A DNA stretch of 64,000 nt from an uncultured Collinsella sp. (GCA_959026725.1 CAUFMG010000002.1:124001-188000); one strand, 5' to 3'. Counted from the stretch's first letter, positions 55,780-64,000 are shown. Program-made: numbers and translations. Notes: generated from the sequence alone by a model not told the origin.

Positions 55780-58779
55780 ATGAGCGACATCATGAGGCCG
55801 ATCCCGTTTTCGCAGCTGATGAACTGGATCATCGAGGAGAATAAGACCCAGGGCGCCGTCTTTGGCGTGCGCAAGATGGTCACGACCAACCAGGAGGGCG
55901 CGCTTCCCATTTTTGACGAGCGCATTGAGACTCCGTTTGGCCCGGCCGCCGGCCCCAACACGCAGCTTGCCCAGAACATCGTGGCATCCTACGTGGCCGG
56001 TTCCCGCTTCTTTGAGCTCAAGACCGTTCAGGTTATGGATGGCGAGGAGCTCTCCAAGTGTGTGAACAAACCCTGCATCGTGGCGCAGGATGAGTGCTAC
56101 AACTGCGAGTGGTCGACCGAGCTCGAGGTTCCGCAGGCTTTTGCCGAGTACGTGAAGGCATGGTTCGCCTGCCACCTGATCGCTCGCGAGTACGGCCTGG
56201 GTAGCCCGGACGGCTTTGTCTTCAACATGTCCGTGGGCTATGACCTGGAGGGTATCAAGAGCCCCAAGGTCGACGCCTACATTGAGGGCATGAAGGACGC
56301 CAGCGGCTCTGACGTCTGGAACGAGTGCCGTGCCTGGGCGCTCGCCAACCTGGACAAGTTTGAGCATGTCGACGCCGCGTTTGTCGAGTCCATCCCGGCA
56401 CGCGTCTCCAACTCCATCACCGAGTCCACCCTGCACGGCTGCCCGCCGGCGGAGATCGAGCGCATCGCGACCTATCTGATCACCGAGAAGGGCCTCAACA
56501 CCTACATCAAGTGCAACCCCACGCTGCTGGGCTATGAGTTTGCCCGCCAGCGTCTGAACGAGCTGGGCTTTGACTACATCGTCTTCGATGACACGCACTT
56601 CCGCGAGGACCTGCAGTGGGCCGATGCCGTGCCCATGTTCGAGCGCCTGATTGCCCTGTGCGCCGAGCGCGGCCTGGAGTTTGGCGTCAAGCTGACCAAC
56701 ACGTTCCCCGTCGACGTGACGAGGAACGAGCTGCCCTCCACCGAGATGTACATGTCCGGCCGTTCGCTGTTCTCGCTGACCATCGAGGCCGCCCGCCGCA
56801 TTACCGAGCAGTTCGATGGCAAGCTGCGCATCAGCTACTCCGGCGGTGCCACGGTCTACAACATCCGCGCCCTGTACGATGCTGGCATTTGGCCCGTCAC
56901 TCTGGCGACCGACGTGCTCAAACCCGGTGGCTACGAGCGCTTTAGCCAGATGGCCGGCGAGTTTGCCGACCTGGATGGCAAGCCGTTCGCGGGCGTCTCT
57001 CTCGACGCCGTGACCGCGATCCAGACCGACTCGCTCACCAACCCGCTCTACAAGAAGCCGCTGCGCCCGCTGCCCGACCGCAAGGTCGCCGGCAAGAGTC
57101 CGCTTTCCGACTGCTTTACCACGCCGTGCCGTACGAGCTGCCCCATCCAGCAGGATATTCCCGCCTATCTGGCGGCTGTTGACGAGGGCCGCTACGAGGA
57201 TGCGCTCAACATCATCATCGAGCGCAACGCCCTGCCGTTCATCACCGGCACCATCTGCCCGCATCCCTGCGGCCGTGCCTGCGAGCGTGCGTTCTACGAG
57301 CCCGAGGGCGCCCAGATCCGCGCCAGCAAGCTCAAGGCCGCCCGCGAGGCCATGACCGCCGTGCTGCCCAAGCTACGCGCCCAGGCCATCGCAAGCGACG
57401 GCGAGCGCAACGTTGCCGTTATCGGCGGCGGCCCGGCCGGCCTGGCGACGGCGTTCTTCCTGACGCGTGCCGGCGTGCCCGTCACCATCTTCGAGGCCCG
57501 CGACTCTCTCGGCGGCGTGGTCCGTCATGTCATCCCCGAGTTCCGTATTGCCAGCGACGATATCTCCCACGATGCCGAGCTCTGCTTGGCCTTTGGCGCC
57601 AAGGTGCAGCTCAATGCTCGCGTGGATTCCATTGACGAGCTCAAGGCCCAGGGCTTCACCGACGTGGTCGTGGCCACCGGTGCCTGGATGCCCGGCTCTG
57701 CAGGTTTGGGCGAGGGTGCCGAGCTCGACGTGCTGGAGTTCCTCGAGGCCGCCAAGAAGGGCGAGAAGCTCGAGCTGGGCGAGGACGTCGTAGTCATTGG
57801 CGCCGGCAACACCGCCATGGACGCGGCTCGCGTGGCCAAGCGCCTGGCTGGTGTGAAGAACGTGCGCCTGGTGTATCGCCGCACCAAGAAGCAGATGCCC
57901 GCCGACGAGGAAGAGCTCGATCTTGCTCTTGCCGACGGCGTTGAGTTCTGCGAGCTGCTGGCGCCTAAGGCGCTCAACGGCGCCGTGCTGACCTGCGACG
58001 TTATGGAGCTAGGCGAGCCGGATGCAAGCGGCCGTCGCAGCCCCGTCGCCACGGGCGAGACCGTTGAGCTTTCCGCCACCACGGTGATTTGCGCCGTGGG
58101 CGAGGGCATCGATGCCAGTCTGTACGATGCCGCGGGCGTCGAGCACGACCGTCGCGGCCGCCTTGCCGCCACCTCCACCGGCGTTGAGGGCGTCTGGGCT
58201 GCGGGCGACTGCCGCCGCGGTCCTGCCACCGTGGTTGAGGCTATTGCCGACGCCGCCGAAGTCGCCCGTGCCATTGCCGGCGTGGACTTTAACAAGTACG
58301 CCGACCAGAATGCTCAGGCCGATCGCGAGGACGCCTGCTACGAGCGCAAGGGGTCGCTGTGCCGCGACAAGCGCAACTGCACCAAGACTCGTTGCCTGGG
58401 CTGCGGCTCGGTGTGCGAGGTCTGCTGCGACGTGTGCCCCAACCGCGCCAACGTGGCAATTAAGGTGCCGGGCCTGGCCAAGCATCAGGTCGTCCACGTC
58501 GATGGCATGTGCAACGAGTGCGGCAACTGCGCTGTGTTCTGCCCCTACCAGGAGGGTCGTCCCTACAAGGACAAGCTCACCCTGTTCTGGAGCGAGCAGG
58601 ACATGGAGAACTCCGAGAACGAGGGCTTCCTGGCTGTGGACGAGGACCACTTTAAGGTCCGCGTCGCCGGCACGGTCCGCACCGTCTCGGTCGATGCCGT
58701 CAACACCGGTCTTCCCGAGGCCGTCCGCCTGACCATCAGGGCCGTGCGCGACAACTATTCGTACCTTCTTAAGAAATAG
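55780..58779 (+). CDS. ygfK: YgfK-type Fe-S flavoprotein oxidoreductase (labelled putative selenate reductase)
   Basis: A 999-residue protein. Residues about 1-430 resemble a dihydroorotate-dehydrogenase-type barrel (GPAAGPNTQLAQNI, LHGCPPAEIERIATYL). From about 445 it is GltD-like: cysteine motifs (CFTTPCRTSCPIQQDIP, CPHPCGRACE), the FAD site VAVIGGGPAGLATAFFL and the NAD site VVVIGAGNTAMDAARVAKR. Near the end is a ferredoxin-like cysteine cluster (CLGCGSVCEVCCDVCPN, CNECGNCAVFCPY). GAGAGGAGC precedes ATG 55780. It probably passes electrons between NAD(P)H and the molybdenum hydroxylase or a ring-reduction step. Confidence 0.9.
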   Translation: MSDIMRPIPFSQLMNWIIEENKTQGAVFGVRKMVTTNQEGALPIFDERIETPFGPAAGPNTQLAQNIVASYVAGSRFFELKTVQVMDGEELSKCVNKPCIVAQDECYNCEWSTELEVPQAFAEYVKAWFACHLIAREYGLGSPDGFVFNMSVGYDLEGIKSPKVDAYIEGMKDASGSDVWNECRAWALANLDKFEHVDAAFVESIPARVSNSITESTLHGCPPAEIERIATYLITEKGLNTYIKCNPTLLGYEFARQRLNELGFDYIVFDDTHFREDLQWADAVPMFERLIALCAERGLEFGVKLTNTFPVDVTRNELPSTEMYMSGRSLFSLTIEAARRITEQFDGKLRISYSGGATVYNIRALYDAGIWPVTLATDVLKPGGYERFSQMAGEFADLDGKPFAGVSLDAVTAIQTDSLTNPLYKKPLRPLPDRKVAGKSPLSDCFTTPCRTSCPIQQDIPAYLAAVDEGRYEDALNIIIERNALPFITGTICPHPCGRACERAFYEPEGAQIRASKLKAAREAMTAVLPKLRAQAIASDGERNVAVIGGGPAGLATAFFLTRAGVPVTIFEARDSLGGVVRHVIPEFRIASDDISHDAELCLAFGAKVQLNARVDSIDELKAQGFTDVVVATGAWMPGSAGLGEGAELDVLEFLEAAKKGEKLELGEDVVVIGAGNTAMDAARVAKRLAGVKNVRLVYRRTKKQMPADEEELDLALADGVEFCELLAPKALNGAVLTCDVMELGEPDASGRRSPVATGETVELSATTVICAVGEGIDASLYDAAGVEHDRRGRLAATSTGVEGVWAAGDCRRGPATVVEAIADAAEVARAIAGVDFNKYADQNAQADREDACYERKGSLCRDKRNCTKTRCLGCGSVCEVCCDVCPNRANVAIKVPGLAKHQVVHVDGMCNECGNCAVFCPYQEGRPYKDKLTLFWSEQDMENSENEGFLAVDEDHFKVRVAGTVRTVSVDAVNTGLPEAVRLTIRAVRDNYSYLLKK

Positions 58780-58790
58780 GCGAGTCTCTT

Positions 58791-59270
58791 ATGGCCAAAT
58801 CCATTCAACATAACGTGGCCTACGTTGCCTGCGGAAGCGGTTGTGCCTCCGCAGGCGGCGACGCCCGCTGCAGCGAAGGCTGCATTGGCTGTGGCGCCTG
58901 CGTCACGGCCTGCCCCCACGGTGCCATTGCGCTGGTCGATGGAATCGCCCGCGTGGATCGCTCAAAGTGCACGGGCTGTGGCCTGTGCGGCATGGCGTGC
59001 CCGCAGCGCGTGATTGCCTTCGTTCCCGGCTACCAGAACATTCTGGTGCGCTGCAACAACACCGATAAGGGCGCCATTGCGCGCAAGATCTGCGACACGA
59101 GCTGCATCGGTTGCGGTATGTGCGCCAAAAAGTGCCCTGCCGGCGCTATCCGCATCGAGGAGAACTGCGCCCATATCGACGGCGTGGACTGCCTGTCGTG
59201 CGGCATGTGCGCCGTCGTCTGCCCGCATGGCGCCATCCACGACCGCACCGGCATCGCCGCCGGCGTGTAG
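58791..59270 (+). CDS. Polyferredoxin with four 4Fe-4S motifs
   Basis: A 159-residue ferredoxin-like protein. Four CxxCxxCxxxCP motifs are visible: CIGCGACVTACP, CTGCGLCGMACP, CIGCGMCAKKCP and CLSCGMCAVVCP. An extra Cys cluster near the N-terminus (CGSGCASAGG, RC) may bind another centre. Rnf-B-like spacing suggests an electron-transfer role. It lies 11 nt after ygfK and 12 nt before the hydroxylase, so it likely links the two. Confidence 0.9.
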   Translation: MAKSIQHNVAYVACGSGCASAGGDARCSEGCIGCGACVTACPHGAIALVDGIARVDRSKCTGCGLCGMACPQRVIAFVPGYQNILVRCNNTDKGAIARKICDTSCIGCGMCAKKCPAGAIRIEENCAHIDGVDCLSCGMCAVVCPHGAIHDRTGIAAGV

Positions 59271-59282
59271 AAGGGAATCACC

Positions 59283-62057
59283 ATGGCACAGGAATTCACT
59301 TTTACCGTTAACGGCGTCGAGCGCACGACGACCCAAAACAAACCGCTGCTGCGCTACCTGCGCGACGACCTGCACATCCATTCCGCCAAGGACGGCTGCT
59401 CCGAAGGTGCTTGCGGTACCTGCACCATCCATGTGGACGGTGCGGCCGTCAAGGCGTGCGTGCTGACCACCGCTCTTGCCGCCGGTCGCAACATCGTAAC
59501 CGTCGAGGGCCTGCCCGAGGACGTGCGCGAGGCCTTTGTGTACGCCTTTGGCGCTGTGGGCGCCGTGCAGTGCGGTTTTTGCATTCCCGGCATGGTCATG
59601 GCGGGTGCAGCGCTCATTGCCGAGGACCCCGAGCCCACCGAGGAGCAGATTAAGTACGCCATTCGCGGTAACGTCTGCCGCTGCACCGGCTACAAGAAGA
59701 TCATCGAGGGCATTTCGCTGGCAGCTGCGGTGCTCCGCGGCGAAAAGCAGATCGACGAGGACCTGGAGCGCGGCGACTACGGCGTGGGCAAGCGCGCCTT
59801 CCGCATCGACGTGCGCAAGAAGGTGCTCGGCGAGGGCAAGTATCCCGACGACATCGACGAGCTCGATCAGCCGGGCCTGACCTATGCCAGCGCCGTGCGC
59901 TCCAAGTATCCGCGCGCCCGCGTGCTCTCCATCGACACCTCCAAGGCCGAGGCCCTGCCCGGTGTGGTGGGCATCCTGCGCGCCGAGGACGTGCCGGTCA
60001 ACCAGGTCGGCCACCTTATCCAGGACTGGGACGTCATGATCGCTCAGGGCGATATCACCCGCTGCGTGGGCGATGCCATCGTGCTGGTGGTCGCCGAGGA
60101 CGAGGCGACGCTCGAGAAGGCCAAGAAGCTCGTAAAGATTGACTACGAGCCGCTGGAGCCCGTGCGCAACATTGTCGAGGCCAGGGCCGCCGACGCCCCG
60201 CGCCTGCATGACAGCTTCTTTGCCTTTGGCAACACGGTGGAGCTCAAGGACAACGTGTGCCAGAGCCGTCATGTGACGCGCGGCGACGCCGCCAAGGCGC
60301 TGGCCGAAAGCGCGTTCACCGTGACGCAGCGCTTTACCACGCCCTTTACCGAGCATGCCTTCTTGGAGCCCGAGTGTGCCGTTGCCTTCCCGTACAAGAA
60401 CGGCGTCAAGGTGCAGTCGACCGACCAGGGTGCCTACGACACACGCAAAGAGTGTGCCCACATGTTTGGCTGGGACAACGAGCCCGAGCGCGTGGTCGTC
60501 GAGACCATGCTCGTGGGTGGCGGCTTTGGCGGCAAGGAGGACGTGTCCATCCAGCACCTGGCCGCGCTCGCTGCCTATAAGTTCCAGCGTCCTGTGAAGT
60601 GCAAGCTCACGCGTGCCGAGTCGCTTGCTTTTCATCCCAAGCGTCATGCCATGGACGGCACCTTTACACTGGGCTGCGACGCCGAGGGCAACTTTACCGG
60701 CTTGGATTGCGAGATCAACTTTGATACCGGCGCCTACGCGTCGCTGTGCGGCCCGGTGCTCGAGCGCGCCTGCACGCATGCCGTCGGCCCCTACAAGTAC
60801 CAGAACACCGACATTCGCGGTTTTGGCTACTACACCAACAACCCGCCCGCCGGCGCGTACCGAGGCTTTGGCGTTTGCCAGTCCGAGTTTGCGCTCGAGA
60901 GCCTGATCGACCTGCTGGCAGAGAAGGTCGGCCTGGATCCGTGGGAGATTCGTTACCGAAACGCCATCGAGCCGGGCGAGGTTTTGCCCAACGGCCAGAT
61001 TGCCGACTGCTCCACGGCGCTTAAGGAGACACTGCTCGAGGTCAAGGATGCCTACTATGCGCATCCCGGACACGCCGGTATCGCCTGCGCCATGAAGAAC
61101 GCTGGCGTGGGCGTTGGCCTGCCCGATGCCGGCCGCTGCAAGATTCGCGTCGAGAACGGCGTGGCCGTGGTCTATGCCGCCACGTCCGACATCGGCCAGG
61201 GCTGCAACACCGTCTTTTTGCAGGACGTTGCCGAGGCATGCGGCCTGCCGCTTCACTGCATCGCCAACGGCGAGTGCTCTACCGAGAACGCTCCCGACTC
61301 CGGCACCACGTCTGGCTCGCGTCAGACGGTCGTGACCGGCGAGGCCGTGCGCGGTGCCGCCTTCCTGCTGCGCGATGCCATGCTTGACATCGAGGCCGGC
61401 AAGCCCGCACCCGATACTCCCGTGAGCGCGCATGGCGACGGCGTGAGGATCGAGTACGACGACGGTCGTGCCTATCAGCTGCACACGCAGGAGCTCGTCG
61501 CCGGCCAGGGTATGCATCCTCAGGATCCCGCGGCCGCCATCAAGGCGCTCGAGGGATGCGAGTTTGGCTACGTGTACCTGGAGCCGACCGACAAGCTGGG
61601 TGCGGATGTTCCCAACCCCAAGAGCCACATCTGCTACGGCTTTGCCACACATGTGGTCATTTTGGATGATGACGGTCGCGTGAGCGAGGTCTATGCCGCG
61701 CACGATTCCGGCAAGGTGGTCAACCCCATCTCCATCCAGGGTCAGATCGAAGGCGGCGTGCTCATGGGTATGGGCTATGCGCTTACCGAGGACTGGCCGC
61801 TCAAGGACTGCGTGCCCCAGGCAAGGTACGGCACGCTCGGGCTGTTCCGTGCGCCCGAGATTCCGGATATCCACGCCATCTACGTGGAGAAGGACGAGCT
61901 GCTGCCCGTGGCATACGGCGGCAAGGGCATCGGCGAGATCGCAACGATCCCCACGGCGCCCGCCGTACAGAACGCCTACCGCGCGTTTGACGGCAAGCTG
62001 CGTCCAAATCTGCCCATGGTGGATACGCCCTACAGCCGCGTCCGCAACCGCGGGTAG
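59283..62057 (+). CDS. Xanthine dehydrogenase-like molybdenum hydroxylase (selenium-dependent type)
   Basis: A 924-residue single chain. Residues about 1-85 bind a plant-type [2Fe-2S] (DGCSEGACGTCTIHVDG); about 90-150 bind the second [2Fe-2S] (GFCIPGMVMAG, then NVCRCTGYKKIIEG). From about 165 it is the molybdopterin large subunit: GGGFGGKEDVSIQ, AYRGFGVCQSEFALES and the C-terminal GKGIGEIATIPTAPAVQNAY with the catalytic Glu. There is no FAD domain, unlike XdhABC. The SsnA/YgfK context matches the family named selenium-dependent xanthine dehydrogenase, whose selenium is a labile cofactor, not selenocysteine; no in-frame UGA is seen. Oxidises xanthine or a related purine. Confidence 0.9.
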   Translation: MAQEFTFTVNGVERTTTQNKPLLRYLRDDLHIHSAKDGCSEGACGTCTIHVDGAAVKACVLTTALAAGRNIVTVEGLPEDVREAFVYAFGAVGAVQCGFCIPGMVMAGAALIAEDPEPTEEQIKYAIRGNVCRCTGYKKIIEGISLAAAVLRGEKQIDEDLERGDYGVGKRAFRIDVRKKVLGEGKYPDDIDELDQPGLTYASAVRSKYPRARVLSIDTSKAEALPGVVGILRAEDVPVNQVGHLIQDWDVMIAQGDITRCVGDAIVLVVAEDEATLEKAKKLVKIDYEPLEPVRNIVEARAADAPRLHDSFFAFGNTVELKDNVCQSRHVTRGDAAKALAESAFTVTQRFTTPFTEHAFLEPECAVAFPYKNGVKVQSTDQGAYDTRKECAHMFGWDNEPERVVVETMLVGGGFGGKEDVSIQHLAALAAYKFQRPVKCKLTRAESLAFHPKRHAMDGTFTLGCDAEGNFTGLDCEINFDTGAYASLCGPVLERACTHAVGPYKYQNTDIRGFGYYTNNPPAGAYRGFGVCQSEFALESLIDLLAEKVGLDPWEIRYRNAIEPGEVLPNGQIADCSTALKETLLEVKDAYYAHPGHAGIACAMKNAGVGVGLPDAGRCKIRVENGVAVVYAATSDIGQGCNTVFLQDVAEACGLPLHCIANGECSTENAPDSGTTSGSRQTVVTGEAVRGAAFLLRDAMLDIEAGKPAPDTPVSAHGDGVRIEYDDGRAYQLHTQELVAGQGMHPQDPAAAIKALEGCEFGYVYLEPTDKLGADVPNPKSHICYGFATHVVILDDDGRVSEVYAAHDSGKVVNPISIQGQIEGGVLMGMGYALTEDWPLKDCVPQARYGTLGLFRAPEIPDIHAIYVEKDELLPVAYGGKGIGEIATIPTAPAVQNAYRAFDGKLRPNLPMVDTPYSRVRNRG

Positions 62058-62123
62058 GGTAGGGCGCGGACGGCCATTGCTGACGAGCTGTTCGCGCTCA
62101 ACATCAACTACATACGCTGCGCC

Positions 62124-62163
62124 TTTGGCCCCGGCTCCATCACGAGCCGGGGCCCTTTGTTTG
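62124..62163 (+). terminator. Terminator of the purine operon
   Basis: GGCCCCGGCTC pairs with GAGCCGGGGCC over CATCAC, followed by CTTTGTTT; 66 nt after the stop. Confidence 0.85.
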
Positions 62164-62167
62164 GAGT

Positions 62168-62285
62168 GGAAACTGCGTCCCGGATTTGGCGCTCAGAACG
62201 GGACACGCTTTCCGGATGGCATGTTTGGCGGAAACTACGGCCCAGTTTTTGGCTCCAGAACGGGATACATTTTCCGGAACGGTCC
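62168..62285. repeat. Imperfect tandem duplication of about 60 bp
   Basis: GGAAACTGCGTCCCGGATTT to TTTCCGGA is followed by a related GGAAACTACGGCCCAGTTTT to TTTCCGGAA; both contain CAGAACGGGA. Possibly a remnant of a dispersed element. Confidence 0.5.
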
Positions 62286-62330
62286 ACGTGCGGTGGTGTA
62301 CCGACCCTTTTGCGTGCGCCGCTTGTCGAA

Positions 62331-62386
62331 TTACGTTATAGCTAGCTATATTATAGGAAGGTATAATATAGCTAGCTATAACGTAA
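62331..62386. promoter_or_regulatory. Perfect 25-bp inverted repeat before the AAA-ATPase gene
   Basis: The arms 62331-62355 and 62362-62386 are exact complements with a 6-nt GGAAGG centre. Each arm contains the smaller palindrome TATAGCTAGCTATA, and TATAAT lies in each direction next to the centre. It ends 15 bp before the ATG and just before the ribosome-binding site, so it must govern transcription or translation of this gene. Confidence 0.85.
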
Positions 62387-62401
62387 AGGAAGGATGGCCC
62401 T

Positions 62402-63793
62402 ATGTTTATCGGAAGAACGGCGGAAATGTCCGAGCTCAATCGACTGTATGGCACGGGCTCCTTTGAGATGCCTGTGATTTACGGCCGCCGTCGCGTGGGC
62501 AAAACGCGTCTTATCACAGAGTTTATCCAAGGCAAGAAGGCTATTTACTTTCAAGCTCGTCGCACCAATGCAGAGGCAAACCTGCATGGCTTTAGCCAGG
62601 CGATACTTGCGGGCTCCGTTGGTGTTGCTGGCGTGTCGTTTCGTAGTTTTGACGAGGCGTTCGATGCATTGGCTACCATGGCTCGTACGGAACGTTTGAT
62701 TGTCGTGATCGACGAGTATCCTTATCTCGCCCAATCGAATCCCGAGATCAGCTCGTTGCTGCAAGACAAGATCGATCACTTGTACAAAGAGACCAAGCTT
62801 ATGCTTATCCTGTGCGGGTCGTCGCTTTCGTTTATGGAAGAGCAGGTGTTGGGCTACGAGAGTCCGCTATACGGTAGGCGTACGGCCCAGTTTAAGATCA
62901 TGCCGCTCGATTTTATGACGACCCTCGGCCTGTGGCAGAGCATGGGTCGCGAAGACGCTGCAGTTTGCTATGGCATGACGGGTGGCATTCCTGCATATAT
63001 CGAGAAAGTCGATCCTGCCGCACCGCTCAAGGACAACATCAAACGTCTTTTTCTTACTCCTACGGGCTATCTCTTTGAGGAGCCGAGTAACCTGCTATTG
63101 CAGGAGTGCCGCAATCCCGAGCAATATGATGCGATCGTGCAAGCAATTGCCCAGGGGCGCTCGAAGATCTCGGAGATTGCGAGCTCTACGGGAATCCCTG
63201 CGAGCAACGTAAAGAGCTATGTGGATAAGCTGGCGTCGCTTGGGATTGTCGAGCGCGAGCTGCCCCTAAACGAGACGAGCAATAAGCGAGCCGTGTATCT
63301 GCTGAGCGATCAGATGTTTAGGTTCTGGTACAAGTTTGTTCCGCAGAACATCGGGCTGATTCAAAACGATATGGCCGAGATGGCGTATGAGCGCATTGAG
63401 CCGCACGTATCGGATTACATGGGTACGGTCTTTGAGCTTATATGCAGACAATACGTGTACGAACTCGCGCGGGCGGGCCAGCTTGATGTGGTTCCGGCAA
63501 GCGTTGGGCGCTGGTGGGGGACGGATAATCGCACGCATACGCAGGAAGAAATCGACTTGATTGTTGACGATGGCGAGGGCACTGCGCTGTTTGCGGAATG
63601 CAAATGGCGCAATGAACCGGTGGGCGAAGACGTGCTGCAAAAGCTCGTGCATCGAAGCGAGCTCTTTAGGCGGCAGCACAAAAGCTATGCGATCTTCTCG
63701 AAGCGAGGCTTTACGCAAGGATGTCAGGAAGCTGCGGCGAGCAGGGGAGATGCCAAGCTGATTTCGTTTGCCGAGATGTGCGAGCGGAGATAA
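62402..63793 (+). CDS. AAA-ATPase with C-terminal PD-(D/E)XK-like domain (ATPase_2/DUF234 type)
   Basis: A 463-residue STAND/AAA-like ATPase. Walker A is YGRRRVGKTR at about 27-36 and Walker B IVVIDEYPYL with Asp104-Glu105. A central winged helix (SKISEIASSTGIPASNVKSY, about 257-277) follows. The C-terminal domain has EEIDLIVDD (Asp385) and AECKW (Glu399, Lys401), the spacing of a PD-(D/E)XK nuclease core as in DUF234. No biological role is established for most such proteins. AAAGGAAGG precedes the ATG. Codon use is more AT-rich than the neighbours, suggesting transfer. Confidence 0.88.
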   Translation: MFIGRTAEMSELNRLYGTGSFEMPVIYGRRRVGKTRLITEFIQGKKAIYFQARRTNAEANLHGFSQAILAGSVGVAGVSFRSFDEAFDALATMARTERLIVVIDEYPYLAQSNPEISSLLQDKIDHLYKETKLMLILCGSSLSFMEEQVLGYESPLYGRRTAQFKIMPLDFMTTLGLWQSMGREDAAVCYGMTGGIPAYIEKVDPAAPLKDNIKRLFLTPTGYLFEEPSNLLLQECRNPEQYDAIVQAIAQGRSKISEIASSTGIPASNVKSYVDKLASLGIVERELPLNETSNKRAVYLLSDQMFRFWYKFVPQNIGLIQNDMAEMAYERIEPHVSDYMGTVFELICRQYVYELARAGQLDVVPASVGRWWGTDNRTHTQEEIDLIVDDGEGTALFAECKWRNEPVGEDVLQKLVHRSELFRRQHKSYAIFSKRGFTQGCQEAAASRGDAKLISFAEMCERR

Positions 63794-63844
63794 CCAAGCA
63801 CGCTCTGATGTGATGCTCGGAATGGGTCGCGCTAAGGATGCCAA

Positions 63845-63959
63845 GCGTAAAACCTTCAATGAAAATGGCGTAAAAACTACATCTGTCATGGCGTAAAAAC
63901 TACATTGAAAGTAGCGTAAAATCAGCATTGAGAATGGCGTAATTTCGCATATCGCGTGA
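63845..63959 (+). repeat. Five direct 23-bp repeats (iterons)
   Basis: GCGTAAAA begins at 63845, 63868, 63891 and 63914, and the shorter GCGTAA at 63937, exactly 23 bp apart. The remainder of each unit follows the pattern CTACATTGAAAATG with drift. The array ends 19 bp before the ATG at 63979. The 23-bp period is close to two helical turns. Confidence 0.9.
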
Positions 63960-63978
63960 TAGAGAGGGACGGCCGTCT

Positions 63979-64000
63979 ATGGATGCACCAAAGAGATTGA
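63979..64000 (+). CDS. Start of an ORF cut by the window end
   Basis: ATG at 63979 follows GAGAGGGAC and codes MDAPKRL before the window stops. The opening resembles that of AAA-type ATP-binding proteins (DUF4143 group), but seven residues are far too few to say. Its position after the iteron array suggests a regulated or mobile-element gene. Confidence 0.35.

Noticed and set aside
58962..61874. Long minus-strand open frame opposite the molybdenum hydroxylase
   Set aside because: Same codon-bias artefact; Gly/Ala/His/Val-rich and without recognisable domains.
59283..62057. Selenocysteine in the molybdenum hydroxylase
   Set aside because: No in-frame TGA and no SECIS-like feature needed; selenium in this family is a labile ligand of the cofactor.
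63845..63959. Possible CRISPR array
   Set aside because: Units are contiguous 23-mers with no spacers between repeats; they are direct iterons.

Overview
The window is a high-GC, gene-dense bacterial chromosome segment, mostly transcribed left to right. Gene content and order point to the Actinomycetota class Coriobacteriia, most likely a gut Collinsella or close relative. The basis is a str operon with EF-G but no tuf, a FASII operon with FabK and a fused AccD-AccA, SsnA/YgfK/molybdenum hydroxylase genes of the anaerobic purine type, PTS permeases and many Shine-Dalgarno-led genes. This assignment is inference, since no 16S gene is present. I see no rRNA, tRNA or CRISPR array and no complete transposase or phage gene.

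Layout. 1-6563: end of feoB, an MFS exporter, a GH13 glycosidase with a hypoxanthine-DNA glycosylase, an unrecognised minus-strand gene and an aminotransferase. 6564-17618: an L10-type leader with attenuator, rplJ-rplL, galU and rpoB-rpoC; RpoC has a C-terminal extension resembling the alpha-subunit CTD. 17624-20010: two copies of a 193-nt structured repeat around an ECF sigma/membrane partner pair with a matching ECF promoter. 20011-23485: rpsL-rpsG-fusA-rpsJ. 23541-33667: birA divergent from a complete fatty-acid operon (fabH-acpP-fabK-fabD-fabG-fabF-accB-fabZ-accC-accDA) with two operator-like dyads in the shared control region. 33684-36894: orphan PTS EIIC, CDF metal exporter, histidine phosphatase. 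36947-43202: a third copy of the structured repeat, then rplC-rplD-rplW-rplB-rpsS-rplV-rpsC-rplP-rpmC-rpsQ-rplN-rplX with several structured gaps; the cluster ends at a terminator before rplE. 43203-47306: a palindrome-rich region, a phased TGCGCA array, then a Gfo/Idh oxidoreductase, a DeoR regulator and a fructose-type PTS EIIBC. 47322-50796: an 81-bp-period palindrome array, then rluA-like and U32 (RlhA/TrhP-like) genes on the minus strand. 51175-62163: ridA, a YheO-type regulator and a purine-catabolism block (NCS2 permease, ssnA, ygfK, polyferredoxin, molybdenum hydroxylase). 62331-64000: an AAA-ATPase/PD-(D/E)XK-like protein behind a perfect 25-bp palindrome, then five 23-bp iterons before a second ORF cut by the window end.

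How the genes work together. The FAS/ACC operon is self-contained: biotin ligase, biotin carrier, biotin carboxylase and fused carboxyltransferase make malonyl-CoA, and FabD to FabK run elongation. In the purine block a permease brings in a purine, the molybdenum hydroxylase oxidises it, and the polyferredoxin and YgfK are the likely electron route, because the hydroxylase lacks an FAD domain.

Best candidates for something undescribed: (i) the four-copy structured intergenic element, whose long stem covaries between copies and which lies ahead of rplJ, the ECF sigma gene, rpsL and rplC; (ii) the two right-end loci, where an ATPase/nuclease-like ORF and a truncated ORF sit behind elaborate repeats; (iii) the ~10-bp-phased TGCGCA array; (iv) the 81-bp-period palindromes.
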